A DNA stretch of 64,000 nucleotides, taken from Candidatus Kaistia colombiensis (GTDB taxonomy: Bacteria; Pseudomonadota; Alphaproteobacteria; Rhizobiales; Kaistiaceae). Shown piece by piece: positions 16,120 to 25,919 of this stretch; the first letter of the stretch is position 1; each line of letters begins with the position of its first letter. The stretch is from contig CP119318.1 in NCBI GenBank assembly GCA_029203105.1, positions 2,122,501-2,186,500 on the forward strand. The letters are read 5' to 3'. Below the pieces are notes generated by a model. The model had not been told where the DNA came from, did no database searches, and saw nothing but the letters and a program-made list of their open reading frames with translations. The position numbers were made by a program, and so were the translations under genes.

Positions 16120-16782
16120 GTGTCATTCGTTGACGCAACCCGTGACGCCGAAGAGGGCGGGGCGGGGCAGGATTCGCGCAAACGCGAGCAGATCATGCGG
16201 GGCGCCAGCCAAGTCTTCCTCGAGAAGGGCTTTGACGCGGCGAGCATGAATGACATTGCGCGGGCGGCCGGCGTTTCCAAGGGCACGCTCTATGTCTATT
16301 TCGCCAACAAGGAACGGCTGTTCATCGAGCTGATCTCGACGGAGAAGCGCGAAGAGGTTTTCCGTATCGTCGCGCTGGATTTCGACAACCATGATGTCGA
16401 GGCGGTGCTGAAGAAGTTCGGCCGCGAGCTCTGCGAGATCCTGATCCGACCCTATTACATCAAGGCGATGCGGTCGGTGTTCTCGATCATCAACCGGATG
16501 CCGGAAGTGGGCGTCGAGTTCTATTCGAACGGCCCGATGCTCTGCACGCAGTTGTTGGCCAAATATCTCGATGCGCAGACCAAGGCCGGCGTGCTGGAAA
16601 TCGAGGATTGCTTGCTGGCGGCGCAGCAACTGGTCGAGCTGTCGCAGAGCGGAATCATGCGCAGCGTGCTGTTCGGAGTCATCGATACGCCGGGCCCGGA
16701 GGAGATCGGACGGCGCGTCGACAGCGCCGTCAAGATTTTCATGAAGGCCTACAAGGCGCCATCGCCGGCCCTGGCCGGGTGA
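16120..16782 (+). CDS. TetR-family repressor of the emrAB-like operon
   Basis: A 220-residue TetR/AcrR regulator. The DNA-binding domain spans about residues 20-66: KREQIMRGASQVFLEKGFDA, then the HTH AASMNDIARAAGVSKGTLYV and YFANKERLF. The remaining ~150 residues form the ligand-binding domain. The GTG at 16120 is chosen because GGGGAG lies seven bases upstream and the HTH then starts at the usual position; a longer frame opens at 15988 but would place coding sequence over the operator region's downstream edge. Its divergent position and the two palindromes imply autoregulation and control of the efflux genes. Confidence 0.9.
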   Translation: MSFVDATRDAEEGGAGQDSRKREQIMRGASQVFLEKGFDAASMNDIARAAGVSKGTLYVYFANKERLFIELISTEKREEVFRIVALDFDNHDVEAVLKKFGRELCEILIRPYYIKAMRSVFSIINRMPEVGVEFYSNGPMLCTQLLAKYLDAQTKAGVLEIEDCLLAAQQLVELSQSGIMRSVLFGVIDTPGPEEIGRRVDSAVKIFMKAYKAPSPALAG

Positions 16783-16830
16783 CGGGCGTATCCGGGACGC
16801 CGTCGAGCGACGATCCCGGAGCGCAATGCG

Positions 16831-17451
16831 TTATTGGACGACGACCTTGGTGCCGACCGGCACGCGGGAATAGAGGTCGCTGACGTCGGCATTGACCATG
16901 CGGATGCAGCCGGACGACACATTCTGGCCGATCGTCCAGGGCTCGCTGGTGCCGTGGATGCGGAAAATCGTGTCCTGGCCGCCGCGATAGAGATACATGG
17001 CGCGTGCGCCGAGCGGATTCTTCGGGCCGCCTTCCATGTAGGCGGGCAGGATCCGGCCCTTCTTGCGCTCGCGGCGGATCATCTCCGGCGGCGGCGTCCA
17101 GCCGGGCCACTCGGCCTTGCGGCCGATCTTCACATTGCCCTGCCAGCCGAAGCCGTCGCGGCCGACGCCGACGCCATAGCGCAGCGCCTTGCCGTTGCCC
17201 TCGACGAGGTAGAGGAACTTGTCGCCTGAATCGATGATGATCGTGCCGGGCTTCTCGTTGGTCGCGAACCGAACCCGCTGGCGCTGGTACTTGTAGGGGA
17301 GCGCGGCGCCCGGACCGGCAACGCGCGGCCCGAAATTGTCGCTGCCCTGGAACAGCTTCTGGAAGAAATTCTCGGCGTTGGCGCTGCCACTCGCGGTCAG
17401 GGATACCGCTCCGGCCAGCAGCGAGGCGGCTACGACGCGTCGGAAGTTCAT
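16831..17451 (-). CDS. L,D-transpeptidase (YkuD domain), copy 1
   Basis: A 206-residue secreted peptidoglycan cross-linking or lipoprotein-anchoring enzyme. Signal peptide: MNFRRVVAASLLAGAVSLTA then SGSANAEN. The YkuD domain begins near KPGTIIIDSGDKFLYLVEGN and carries the catalytic signature IHGTSEPWTIGQNVSSGCIR with His166 and nucleophile Cys182. The first Ser-His-Gly position reads Ser-Ser-Gly, a common rhizobial variant. The ATG at 17451 is preferred over 17463 because GGGGGA lies just upstream. A second paralogue lies at 25109. It is convergent with the TetR gene. Confidence 0.92.
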   Translation of the reverse strand: MNFRRVVAASLLAGAVSLTASGSANAENFFQKLFQGSDNFGPRVAGPGAALPYKYQRQRVRFATNEKPGTIIIDSGDKFLYLVEGNGKALRYGVGVGRDGFGWQGNVKIGRKAEWPGWTPPPEMIRRERKKGRILPAYMEGGPKNPLGARAMYLYRGGQDTIFRIHGTSEPWTIGQNVSSGCIRMVNADVSDLYSRVPVGTKVVVQ

Positions 17452-17692
17452 GGAGTCCCCCATTCAGGCCCATCGCACCCAGCGGCGCGGTTCTCGATCG
17501 AAGAATAGAATCGCGGTCGTTCAGCGGCAACCGGCGTGTGAATCACGCGGCCGTGATTGTGATCGCGATCACAGAACCGGCATTCTCCGGGACGGCCATT
17601 AATGTTCGGTAACGCCGTGGCAATGTCGTCGTCAGGTCGACGCCCCGATAGTGGGGCGGACAGGCAGCAACCGGTGCTGGTCGGAGAATTCC

Positions 17693-19444
17693 ATGTACAA
17701 GCTTAAGTCGGCGCTGGGGACGGTCCTGCGGATCGCGCTTCCCTATTTCCGCTCCTCCGAAATGTGGGTGGCGCTCGGCCTGCTCGGCATCGTCGTCGGG
17801 CTGCGGTTGTTCAATGTCTGGCTCGACGTCAAATTCAACTACTGGAACAACGACTTCTACACGGCGCTGCAGAAGAAGGACTGGTCGACATTCGCCTACC
17901 AGATGTTCGTGGTCTTCTCCTGGATCGCGGCGCTGACGATCATCACCACGGTCTACCAGCTCTATTTTTCGCAATGGCTGCAGATCCGCTGGCGCAACTG
18001 GCTGACACACAAATATCTCGACGGCTGGATGTCGAACGGCACGCACTACCGGATGCGCCTGACCGGCAATCCCGCCGACAATCCCGACCAGCGTATTGCC
18101 GAGGACGCGGATCGCTTCACCGACGGCGCGCTGTCGATCGGCGTCGCGCTGCTCGGCCAGGTCGTCACGCTCGTCACCTTCATTTTCATCCTCTGGAGCC
18201 TATCGTCGACGGCGCCCCTGATCATCTTCGGCAAGAGCTACGCGATACCGGGCTATCTCGTCTGGCTGGCGCTCGGCTATGCGATCCTCGGGACGTTGGT
18301 GACGCACTGGATCGGCAAGCCGCTGGTGGCGCTGAGCTACAAGCAGCAGCGCTATGAAGCCGATTTCCGTTTCGCATTGGTGCGGCTGCGGGAAAATGGC
18401 GAGGAAGTGGCGCTCTTGAAGGGGGAGCCGGCGGAGCGCGACGGACTCTATGACCGCTTCGGTTCGGTGCTCTCCAATTTCTACCAGATCATGAGCCGGA
18501 CCAAGCGGCTGACCTTCCTGACGGCCGGCTACAGCCAGCTCGCGGTCATTTTTCCGTTCATCCTGATCAGCCCGCTCTATTTCGCCGGCACGATCGAACT
18601 CGGCGGCCTGACGCAGGTCGCCTCCGCCTTCGGCACGGTGCAGGGCGCGCTGTCCTTCTTCGTCACGGCCTATTCGACGCTGGCGACCTGGAAGGCCGTG
18701 GTCGATCGTCTCGATGGCTTCGAGCATGCCATCGAGCATTCCGAGGCGCTGGAGCGCGCCGGACCGGCGTTGGCGGCCGATAGCGCCGAGACCGATCTCG
18801 TCATCCGGGGCCTTGTCGTCCATCTTCCGGACGGCCGAGAAATCGTCGACGTGCCGGAACTGACGTTGGCGCCCCGCGAGCGTGTGCTGCTGACTGGGCC
18901 GTCAGGCTCCGGTAAGTCGAGCCTGTTCCGGGCGCTGAGCGGCATCTGGCCGTTCGGTAATGGCTCGATCCGCATCCCCGAAGGCGCCGATCTCCTGACC
19001 CTGCCGCAGGGCGCCTATATGCCGCTCGGCTCGATCCGCGCCGCGCTTGCCTATCCGCGGGATCCCGAAACGCTCACCAGCGAACAGGCGGCGGAAGCGC
19101 TGGAGGCGGTCGGTCTGTCGCGCCTGGTGCCCGAGCTCGATGTCGACGTGCATTGGGGCAATCGCCTGTCGGGCGGCGAGCAGCAGCGCATCGCCATTGC
19201 CCGCGCCATCCTCGCCGCGCCCGATTGGTTGCTGCTCGATGAGGCGACCAGCGCGCTCGACGAAAAGGCGGAAGCCCAAGTCTACAACCTGATCCGCGAG
19301 AAACTGCCGAAGACCACGGTGATCTCGATCGGCCATCGCTCCAGCCTGGCGGCGCTGCACGACCGCTTCCTCGAGCTGGTCGAGAATGGCGGCGGCGGCC
19401 ATGTCCTGGTCGAACGGCAGGAGGCGGCGCTCCAGATGGCGTGA
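17693..19444 (+). CDS. SbmA/BacA-like ABC transporter with fused ATPase
   Basis: A 583-residue half-transporter with an N-terminal membrane domain of the ABC_membrane_2 (SbmA/BacA, YddA) type and a C-terminal ATPase. NALSV is absent, but FNYWNNDFYTALQKKDW and NPDQRIAEDADRF are hallmark segments of this group. The ATPase has Walker A GPSGSGKSSLFRALSG, signature LSGGEQQRIAIARAIL and Walker B WLLLDEATSALDE. The start at 17693 follows GGAGAATTCC. In rhizobia the ATPase-less relative BacA imports peptides and affects very-long-chain lipid A; ATPase-bearing members are less studied. It probably works as a homodimer. The substrate is unknown. Confidence 0.88.
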   Translation: MYKLKSALGTVLRIALPYFRSSEMWVALGLLGIVVGLRLFNVWLDVKFNYWNNDFYTALQKKDWSTFAYQMFVVFSWIAALTIITTVYQLYFSQWLQIRWRNWLTHKYLDGWMSNGTHYRMRLTGNPADNPDQRIAEDADRFTDGALSIGVALLGQVVTLVTFIFILWSLSSTAPLIIFGKSYAIPGYLVWLALGYAILGTLVTHWIGKPLVALSYKQQRYEADFRFALVRLRENGEEVALLKGEPAERDGLYDRFGSVLSNFYQIMSRTKRLTFLTAGYSQLAVIFPFILISPLYFAGTIELGGLTQVASAFGTVQGALSFFVTAYSTLATWKAVVDRLDGFEHAIEHSEALERAGPALAADSAETDLVIRGLVVHLPDGREIVDVPELTLAPRERVLLTGPSGSGKSSLFRALSGIWPFGNGSIRIPEGADLLTLPQGAYMPLGSIRAALAYPRDPETLTSEQAAEALEAVGLSRLVPELDVDVHWGNRLSGGEQQRIAIARAILAAPDWLLLDEATSALDEKAEAQVYNLIREKLPKTTVISIGHRSSLAALHDRFLELVENGGGGHVLVERQEAALQMA

Positions 19445-19594
19445 GACATTTTTCCGATGTCGTCGCCTTGGAGGGAATTGTTTATTCTGAATGAACAGTG
19501 TGTCGAGCGACAGCTACGTTTCGGCACCCAATCGGATCGTCTATGTTTTGATCCAGATCAATCGAACTTGCCGGTCCGGCACTTGGAGATTCAC

Positions 19595-20062
19595 ATGTCC
19601 GATACAACATCGTCGCAGAAGTTGATTGTCCCCGCCTTTGGTGGCGCCTACGCGGCTACCCCGTTCTTCGAAGCGGTTCTCCGTTTCGTTGTCGGTTTCT
19701 GGCTGGTCCCGCATGGCGCGCAGAAGCTGTTCGGCCTGTTCGGTGGTGGCGGCATCGAGGGCACCGCCGGCTTCTTCGCCCAGATCGGGCTTCAGCCGGC
19801 TGTCCTGCTGGCGACGCTTGCCGGCCTCGGCGAGTTCTTCGGCGGCCTGTTCCTGGCGATCGGCCTGCTGACCCGTCCGGCCGCCCTGGTCGCCGCCTTC
19901 GTGCTGCTGGTCGCCACGCTGTCGGTGCATATCGGCAACGGCTTCTTCATGGCCAATGGCGGCTTCGAGTACGCCTCGCTCTGGTTCTTCGCCGCGCTCT
20001 ACTTCGTCTTCAAGGGCGGCAACGAATATTCGGTCGACGCCAAGCTCGGCCGCTCGTTCTAA
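19595..20062 (+). CDS. DoxX-family membrane protein
   Basis: A 155-residue four-helix membrane protein of the DoxX family. FEAVLRFVVGFWLVPHGAQK (TM1 with the family's Arg and Gly-Ala-Gln-Lys), LAGLGEFFGGLFLAIGLLTR (TM2-3) and the HIGNGFF loop are characteristic. DoxX proteins are linked to oxidative or thiol stress responses, but the biochemical role is mostly undefined. The ATG at 19595 follows TTGGAGATT. It is monocistronic, with an intrinsic terminator 28 bases after the stop. Confidence 0.87.
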   Translation: MSDTTSSQKLIVPAFGGAYAATPFFEAVLRFVVGFWLVPHGAQKLFGLFGGGGIEGTAGFFAQIGLQPAVLLATLAGLGEFFGGLFLAIGLLTRPAALVAAFVLLVATLSVHIGNGFFMANGGFEYASLWFFAALYFVFKGGNEYSVDAKLGRSF

Positions 20063-20086
20063 GCGCTTCGTTCGCCGTACGCTTCG

Positions 20087-20113
20087 AAAGGCCGCCCTCC
20101 GGGCGGCCTTTTT
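20087..20113 (+). terminator. Intrinsic terminator after doxX-like gene
   Basis: GGCCGCCC (20090-20097), a TCC loop, GGGCGGCC (20101-20108) and then five T. A textbook rho-independent terminator. Confidence 0.93.
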
Positions 20114-20255
20114 GCTTTGCCGTTATGCTGCCGTGAGGTTGCCCGTTCAAGGTCGATGCGGTACGAAACGCGCCGCTGAACGAGGCACGAAATGTACCGG
20201 ATGATGCGGTACAATCGTATCGCTCATGAGACGGGCAAGAGACGGGATCGACGAC

Positions 20256-21746
20256 ATGGCCGAGAAAGACAAGACGAACGCCCTCAAGGCGCGCCTGCCG
20301 CGCGGGCTCGTCGATCGCCATGCCGGCGCGATCAAGGCGGCGGACCGGATGCTCGCCACGATTCGAGGCGTCTACGAGCTCTATGGCTTCGAGCCGGTCG
20401 AGACGCCGCTGATCGAATATACGGATTCGCTCGGCAAGTTCCTGCCTGACCAGGACCGCCCGAACGAGGGCGTGTTCTCGTTCCAGGACGACGACGAGCA
20501 GTGGCTGAGCCTGCGCTACGACTTGACCGCGCCGCTCGCCCGCTACGTCGCCGAGAATTACGACCAGCTGCCGAAGCCCTATCGCAGCTATCGCAACGGC
20601 TGGGTGTTCCGCAACGAGAAGCCAGGTCCCGGCCGCTTCCGCCAGTTCATGCAGTTTGACGCGGACACGGTCGGTTCCGCGTCGCCGGCCGCCGATGCCG
20701 AAATGTGCATGATGATGGCCGACACGATCGAGGCGCTCGGCATCCGCCGCGGCGACTATCTCATCCGTGTCAACAACCGCAAGGTGCTCGACGGTGTCAT
20801 GGAGTCGATCGGCCTTGCCGGCACCGAAAATGCCGGCAAGCGGCTGACGGTGCTGCGCGCCATCGACAAGCTCGACAAGTTCGGCCCGGAAGGCGTCCAG
20901 CTTCTGCTCGGCGAGGGCCGCAAGGATGAGAGCGGCGATTTCACCAAGGGCGCTGGCCTCGACGCGGTCGGTGTCGCGACGGTGATGAAGTATGTCGCGG
21001 CCCAGTCGAACGTCGGCAACGAGGCGACGGTCGCGAGCATCCGCCAGAATATCGAGATGGGGCCGTCTGGAGTGGAAGGCCTGAACGAGCTCGACCAGAT
21101 CGCGGTGATCACCACGGCCGCCGGCTATGCCGACCGTATCAAGATCGATCCCTCGGTCGTGCGCGGCCTCGAATATTATACTGGTCCCGTCTTCGAGGCG
21201 GAGCTGCTGTTCGAGACGGTCAACGAGAAGGGCGAACCGGCCCGCTTCGGCTCGGTCGGCGGCGGTGGCCGCTATGATGGGCTGGTGGGGCGCTTCCGCA
21301 GCGAATCCATTCCGGCGACCGGCTTCTCGATCGGTGTCTCGCGCCTGATGGCGGCGCTGACCGCGCTCGGCAAGGTTTCGACCGAGGCCGAGATCGGCCC
21401 GGTCGTCGTGACGATCTTCGATCGCGACCGCGTCGGCGAATACCAGAAGATGGTCAAGGACCTGCGGGATGCCGGCATCCGGGCCGAACTCTATCTCGGC
21501 GGCTCCGGCCCGAAGGCGCAGCTGAAATACGCCGACAAGCGCAATTCGCCCTGCGTCGTCATCCAGGGCGGCGACGAGAAGGCCAAGGGCGTGATCCAGG
21601 TCAAGGACCTGGTGCTCGGCAAGCAGATGTCGACGGAAATCACCGACAATGCCGTCTGGCGCGAGGCGCGCCCGGCGCAGGTCGAGGTGCCCGAGGCGGA
21701 TCTGGTCGCGGCGGTGCGCGAGATCCTCGCGCGGCAGGTGGGGTGA
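20256..21746 (+). CDS. hisS: Histidyl-tRNA synthetase
   Basis: Class II aminoacyl-tRNA synthetase charging tRNA-His, 496 residues from this start. Motif 2 is in YRSYRNGWVFRNEKPGPGRF, the histidine-binding loop in GLEYYTGPVFEAEL, and motif 3 in GGGGRYDGLVGRF followed by SIGVSRLMAAL. The C-terminal anticodon-binding domain ends near residue 490. The longer frame from 20226 is possible; MAEKDKTNALKARLPRG is the more usual opening for alphaproteobacterial HisRS. It is followed within a few bases by hisZ, so translation and histidine synthesis genes share an operon. Confidence 0.95.
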   Translation: MAEKDKTNALKARLPRGLVDRHAGAIKAADRMLATIRGVYELYGFEPVETPLIEYTDSLGKFLPDQDRPNEGVFSFQDDDEQWLSLRYDLTAPLARYVAENYDQLPKPYRSYRNGWVFRNEKPGPGRFRQFMQFDADTVGSASPAADAEMCMMMADTIEALGIRRGDYLIRVNNRKVLDGVMESIGLAGTENAGKRLTVLRAIDKLDKFGPEGVQLLLGEGRKDESGDFTKGAGLDAVGVATVMKYVAAQSNVGNEATVASIRQNIEMGPSGVEGLNELDQIAVITTAAGYADRIKIDPSVVRGLEYYTGPVFEAELLFETVNEKGEPARFGSVGGGGRYDGLVGRFRSESIPATGFSIGVSRLMAALTALGKVSTEAEIGPVVVTIFDRDRVGEYQKMVKDLRDAGIRAELYLGGSGPKAQLKYADKRNSPCVVIQGGDEKAKGVIQVKDLVLGKQMSTEITDNAVWREARPAQVEVPEADLVAAVREILARQVG

Positions 21747-21751
21747 CGAAG

Positions 21752-22864
21752 ATGGTCGAGACAACCCGACTTCGCGTTCTCCTTTCCGAGGCGGGCTACC
21801 GCTTCGTCGAGCCGCCGATCGTCTCGGAAGCGAACGTCTTTCTGGACGTGGCGGGCGAGGATCTGCGCCGCCGGCTCTATCTGACGACGAGCGCCGACGG
21901 GCGCGAGCAGTGCCTGCGGCCGGAATTCACCATTCCCGTCTGCCTGCAGCACATCGCGACTGGCGACGCGCATCGCACCGCCGACTACGCCTATCTCGGC
22001 CCGGTCTTCCGCCAGCGCCCCGGCGGCGCGAATGGCGAGTTTCTGCAGGCCGGCGTTGAATCGCTCGGCCGCACCGACCGCATCACCGCCGACGCCGACG
22101 TGCTGGCGCTGGCGCTCGACGCCGTCCGGGTCTACGGCCTCGACGAGCCGATCGTGCGGATCGGCGACTCGGCGCTGTTCTCCTCCGTTATCGAGCAACT
22201 TGGCATTGCCGCCGTCTGGAAGCGCCGCCTGTCGCGCGCCTTTGGCGATCGCGCCCGGCTCGACGCGACGATCGCGCGCCTTTCCAGCGGCAGGTCGGCC
22301 GAGGTGCCGGCGCATGCCGGCTTCCTCGCCGCCATCGACGGCACCGATCACGACGCGGCGCATCGCATCGTCGAGGACCTGCTGTCGATCGCTGGGATCC
22401 GCGCCGTTGGCGGCCGTTCGGCCGGCGAGATCGCCGACCGTTTCCTGGAGCAGTCGGCGCTGGCCGCCGGTGGCGGGCTCGACGAGCGGGCGCAGGCCGT
22501 GCTGGGCCGCTTCCTGCGCATCGTCGGGAAGCCTAACGCCGTGCTCGACGACCTGAAGGCGCTGGCGAGCGACGAAAAGCTCGGCATGGACGCCTCGATC
22601 GAGGGTTTCGAGAAGCGCGCCGAGGGCCTCGCCCGGCGCGGTATCGACCTCGAACGGCTGGACTTCGCCGCCGATTTCGGCCGCCGCCTCGACTACTATT
22701 CCGGCTTCGTCTTCGAGATCTACGACAAGGCGCTTCCGGCCGGCCAGCAGGTGGTCGGCGGCGGCCGTTACGACCGGCTGATGCCGCTGCTCGGCGCCAA
22801 GTCCACCGTGCCCGCCGTCGGCTTCGCCCTCTGGCTCGATCGCGTCAAGGGAGAAGCGGCATGA
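21752..22864 (+). CDS. hisZ: ATP phosphoribosyltransferase regulatory subunit HisZ
   Basis: A catalytically inactive HisRS paralogue that binds HisG and allows histidine feedback on the first step of histidine synthesis. It keeps the class II core (RPEFTIPVCLQHIA; GPVFRQRPGGANGEFLQAG as degenerate motif 2; YYSGFVFEIYDKAL; VGGGRYDRLMPLLG as motif 3) but lacks the C-terminal anticodon-binding domain. The ATG at 21752 has GGGTGA just upstream; the GTG at 21743 that overlaps the hisS stop is an alternative. The last codons overlap hisG by four bases (ATGA), which favours balanced subunit synthesis. Confidence 0.93.
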   Translation: MVETTRLRVLLSEAGYRFVEPPIVSEANVFLDVAGEDLRRRLYLTTSADGREQCLRPEFTIPVCLQHIATGDAHRTADYAYLGPVFRQRPGGANGEFLQAGVESLGRTDRITADADVLALALDAVRVYGLDEPIVRIGDSALFSSVIEQLGIAAVWKRRLSRAFGDRARLDATIARLSSGRSAEVPAHAGFLAAIDGTDHDAAHRIVEDLLSIAGIRAVGGRSAGEIADRFLEQSALAAGGGLDERAQAVLGRFLRIVGKPNAVLDDLKALASDEKLGMDASIEGFEKRAEGLARRGIDLERLDFAADFGRRLDYYSGFVFEIYDKALPAGQQVVGGGRYDRLMPLLGAKSTVPAVGFALWLDRVKGEAA

Positions 22865-23847
22865 CCGACGCCCCGCTCGTCCTCGCCGTCCCCTCCAAGG
22901 GCCGGCTGCAGGAAAATGCCAACGCCTTCTTCGCGCGCGCCGGCCTGCCGGTCGTGCAGCAGGGCAGCGAGCGCTCCTATCGCGGCCGCATCGGCGGCCT
23001 GCCGGATGTCGAGGTCGCCTTTCTCTCGGCCTCCGAGATCACGCGCGAACTCGCCGCCGGATCCGTGCATCTCGGCATTACCGGGCGCGACCTGGTCGAG
23101 GAGGAGGTCTCCGATTTCGCCGAGCGTCTCGATCTCGTGCTGCCGCTCGGCTTCGGTCATGCCGATGTGGTCGTCGCCGTGCCGGAGGCCTGGATCGATG
23201 TCCGGTGCATGGCCGACCTCGATGATGTCGCGGCGGATTTCCGCTCGCGCCACGGCCGCTGGCTGACGGTCGCTACCAAATACGTCAATCTGACCCGGCG
23301 CTTCTTCACCCATAACGGCATCGCCGACTACCGGATCGTCGAGAGCCTCGGCGCCACCGAGGGCGCGCCGGCATCGGGCGCCGCCGATCTGATCGTCGAC
23401 ATCACCTCGACCGGTTCGACACTCGCCGCCAACGCGCTGAAGATCGTCGGCGACGGCGTGATCCTGCAATCCGAGGCGCATTTGGTCGCCAGCCTTTCCG
23501 CCACCTGGAGCGGCGCGGCGCGTGGCGCACTGCGCACCATCATCGACCGGATCGAGGCGGAATCGGCCGGGCGTTCGTTGCGCGAGGTCCGCGCCGATGT
23601 CGCCGACGCGGAAGGCGCCGCCAAGGTCGCGGCCGACCGTTTCGGCGCGACGACGCCGTTCGGCCAGCCGTCCGGCCACCTGCTGCTGCATTGCCCGGCC
23701 GCCAAGGTCTATGCCTGTGCTGAATGGCTCCGCACCGGCGCGGGCGCGCGAACGGTCGCGGTTTCGCGGCTCGACACGGTGTTCTCGGCGACGAGCCCGC
23801 TGGCAGAGCATCTGCTCGGCCGCATCGACGGCCGCGCCACGGCCTGA
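22861..23847 (+). CDS. hisG: ATP phosphoribosyltransferase HisG
   Basis: First enzyme of histidine synthesis, joining ATP and PRPP. The N-terminal two-domain transferase has LAVPSKGRLQENANAFF, the ITGRDLVEEE segment, a TVATKYVNLTRRFF stretch, and the PRPP-binding ADLIVDITSTGSTLAANAL. At 328 residues it is much longer than the ~210-residue short form that normally pairs with HisZ. The additional ~100 C-terminal residues follow IDRIEAESAGRSLREVRADV and do not obviously look like the long-form ACT-like domain. It is coupled to hisZ by a four-base overlap. Confidence 0.94.
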   Translation: MTDAPLVLAVPSKGRLQENANAFFARAGLPVVQQGSERSYRGRIGGLPDVEVAFLSASEITRELAAGSVHLGITGRDLVEEEVSDFAERLDLVLPLGFGHADVVVAVPEAWIDVRCMADLDDVAADFRSRHGRWLTVATKYVNLTRRFFTHNGIADYRIVESLGATEGAPASGAADLIVDITSTGSTLAANALKIVGDGVILQSEAHLVASLSATWSGAARGALRTIIDRIEAESAGRSLREVRADVADAEGAAKVAADRFGATTPFGQPSGHLLLHCPAAKVYACAEWLRTGAGARTVAVSRLDTVFSATSPLAEHLLGRIDGRATA

Positions 23848-23858
23848 GCCGCGATTGC

Positions 23859-23899
23859 GTCGCGCCACCGCGTCCGAACGGGCGCGGTGGCGGCGCGAC
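23859..23899 (+). terminator. Hairpin after hisG
   Basis: GTCGCGCCACCGCG pairs with CGCGGTGGCGGCGCGAC with a 3-base bulge, starting 12 bases after the hisG stop. No T run follows, so termination is only a possibility. Confidence 0.35.
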
Positions 23900-24011
23900 A
23901 TCCGGCGGATCGTCATGCAGGGATCGCATTGCTGCGTTGCAACATATTGTTTTGCAATGCGGCAGAAATGACTTACCTTTGCGTCATCACCCACAACAGG
24001 GAGACACGCAG

Positions 24012-24166
24012 ATGTTCAAGTCCTTGAAGAAGCTTCGCCGCAGTTGGTCCGACTATGTCAATTTCGACCCGGAGGCCGCGCAGCTTGCCCAGGCCGGCGA
24101 TCTGATCGACCTGGAAATGATCCAGCGGGACCTCGACCGTCGCGGTCGTCGCTCTTACGGCGGCTA

Positions 24167-24170
<4 letters not shown>
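24012..24170 (+). CDS. 52-residue protein, DUF3563-like
   Basis: A very small basic/acidic protein beginning MFKSLKKLRRSWSDYVNFDP and ending in a DLIDLEMIQRDLDRR helix plus a Tyr/Gly tail. The second half resembles the DLERRxRxLDR core of DUF3563, a small family of unknown function; the match is by eye and tentative. AGGGAGA lies nine bases upstream of the ATG, a strong ribosome site that supports real translation. The stop TAA (24168-24170) overlaps the stop of the convergent tag gene (24167-24169). Confidence 0.7.
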
Positions 24171-24817
<647 letters not shown>

Positions 24818-24913
24818 CAGCGCTCTCGGGTTCGTGCTTTGTTCCCATGTTTGTACGATTGTCGGGCCGGCGAGAGCAAGGTCTCTCGGGGTGCCGAAAC
24901 GACGCGCGGGTTG

Positions 24914-24929
24914 TTAACGGGCCGGTAAC
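24914..24929 (+). promoter_or_regulatory. Near-match to a CtrA box
   Basis: TTAA-N7-GTAAC differs by one base from the TTAA-N7-TTAAC consensus of the cell-cycle regulator CtrA. It lies in the divergent region between tag and the second L,D-transpeptidase. A single mismatch makes it only suggestive. Confidence 0.25.
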
Positions 24930-25108
24930 ACCTCGTTCACCATCGCGATTGACGTTCAGGGCACCTTCACGATTCCTTTGCCTGCTTTATCTAGCCTCAG
25001 AGAGAGGCCGCTTCCGGGGTGCCGGTGCCGGCTCGAACGTCCGGTTGCGAGACCGGGTCCAGCCAGTTTCAGCGCGCCGCCGGCGCGCCATTTCGTGTCG
25101 AGGCATCC

Positions 25109-25840
25109 ATGCGCAGCCCGTTGCAATCCGTCATCCTGGTCGGCCTCGCCCTTCTCGGCCTGTCCGTGCTTCCCGCCAGCGCCCAGTTCTATGATGGCTA
25201 CGACCGTTACGACGATGGCTATGATCGCTACCGGCCACGGCCGCCGGTGCTGCTCGATCCCGGTTACGGCCAGCCGGCCTGGTGGATGGAGCGGCCTCCT
25301 TATGGCTCTGTCCGCCGGGCGCGGCCACAGACCCAGTCGGCCGGGCTGATGCCGCGGCCGACAATGCCCAAGGCGCGCAGGACCTCGCGTCAGTTCGACC
25401 CGGCCTTCCTGCCGACGGTGATCAACTACCACGGCCGCGAAAAGCCCGGCACGATCGTGATCGATACCGAAAGGCGCTATCTCTACTTGGTGGAGGCGGA
25501 CGGCACGGCGCGGCGCTATGGCGTCGGGGTCGGCAAGCCGGGCTTCGAATGGGCGGGCGTCCATACCATCACGCGCAAGGCGGAATGGCCGAGCTGGACG
25601 CCGCCGGCGGAAATGCGGGCCCGCCGGCCGGGCCTTCCGGTCCGCATGGAGGGCGGCCTCGACAACCCGCTCGGGTCGCGCGCGCTCTATCTCGGCTCGT
25701 CGCTCTATCGCATTCACGGCTCCAACGAGCCCTGGACGATCGGCCATGCCGTCTCGTCCGGCTGCATCCGCATGCGCAATCAGGATGTCGAGGATCTCTA
25801 CGAGCGCGTCGGCCTCGGCACCCGGGTCGTCGTCCGCTAG
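25109..25840 (+). CDS. L,D-transpeptidase (YkuD domain), copy 2
   Basis: A 243-residue secreted YkuD enzyme, paralogous to the protein at 16831-17451. The signal peptide runs to about residue 25 (LVGLALLGLSVLPASA). A Tyr/Asp/Arg-rich linker follows (FYDGYDRYDDGYDRY, residues 27-41). The catalytic domain contains KPGTIVIDTERRYLYLVEAD and the signature IHGSNEPWTIGHAVSSGCIR with His203 and Cys219. The start at 25109 follows GAGGCATCC. The two copies share the KAEWPxWTPPxEM and EGGxxNPLG segments, so they probably act on related substrates. Confidence 0.92.
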   Translation: MRSPLQSVILVGLALLGLSVLPASAQFYDGYDRYDDGYDRYRPRPPVLLDPGYGQPAWWMERPPYGSVRRARPQTQSAGLMPRPTMPKARRTSRQFDPAFLPTVINYHGREKPGTIVIDTERRYLYLVEADGTARRYGVGVGKPGFEWAGVHTITRKAEWPSWTPPAEMRARRPGLPVRMEGGLDNPLGSRALYLGSSLYRIHGSNEPWTIGHAVSSGCIRMRNQDVEDLYERVGLGTRVVVR

Positions 25841-25874
25841 GACACCCCTCCGAAGCGGACATCCGGACAATAAA

Positions 25875-25896
25875 AAAGGGGGCGTCGGCCCCCTTT
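25875..25896. terminator. Bidirectional intrinsic terminator
   Basis: AAAGGGGGC and GCCCCCTTT around a GTCG loop, preceded by A6. It lies between the convergent L,D-transpeptidase and lipoprotein genes, and serves both. Confidence 0.9.
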
Positions 25897-25919
25897 CGAT
25901 TCTGTCTGTGCGTCTCGGC

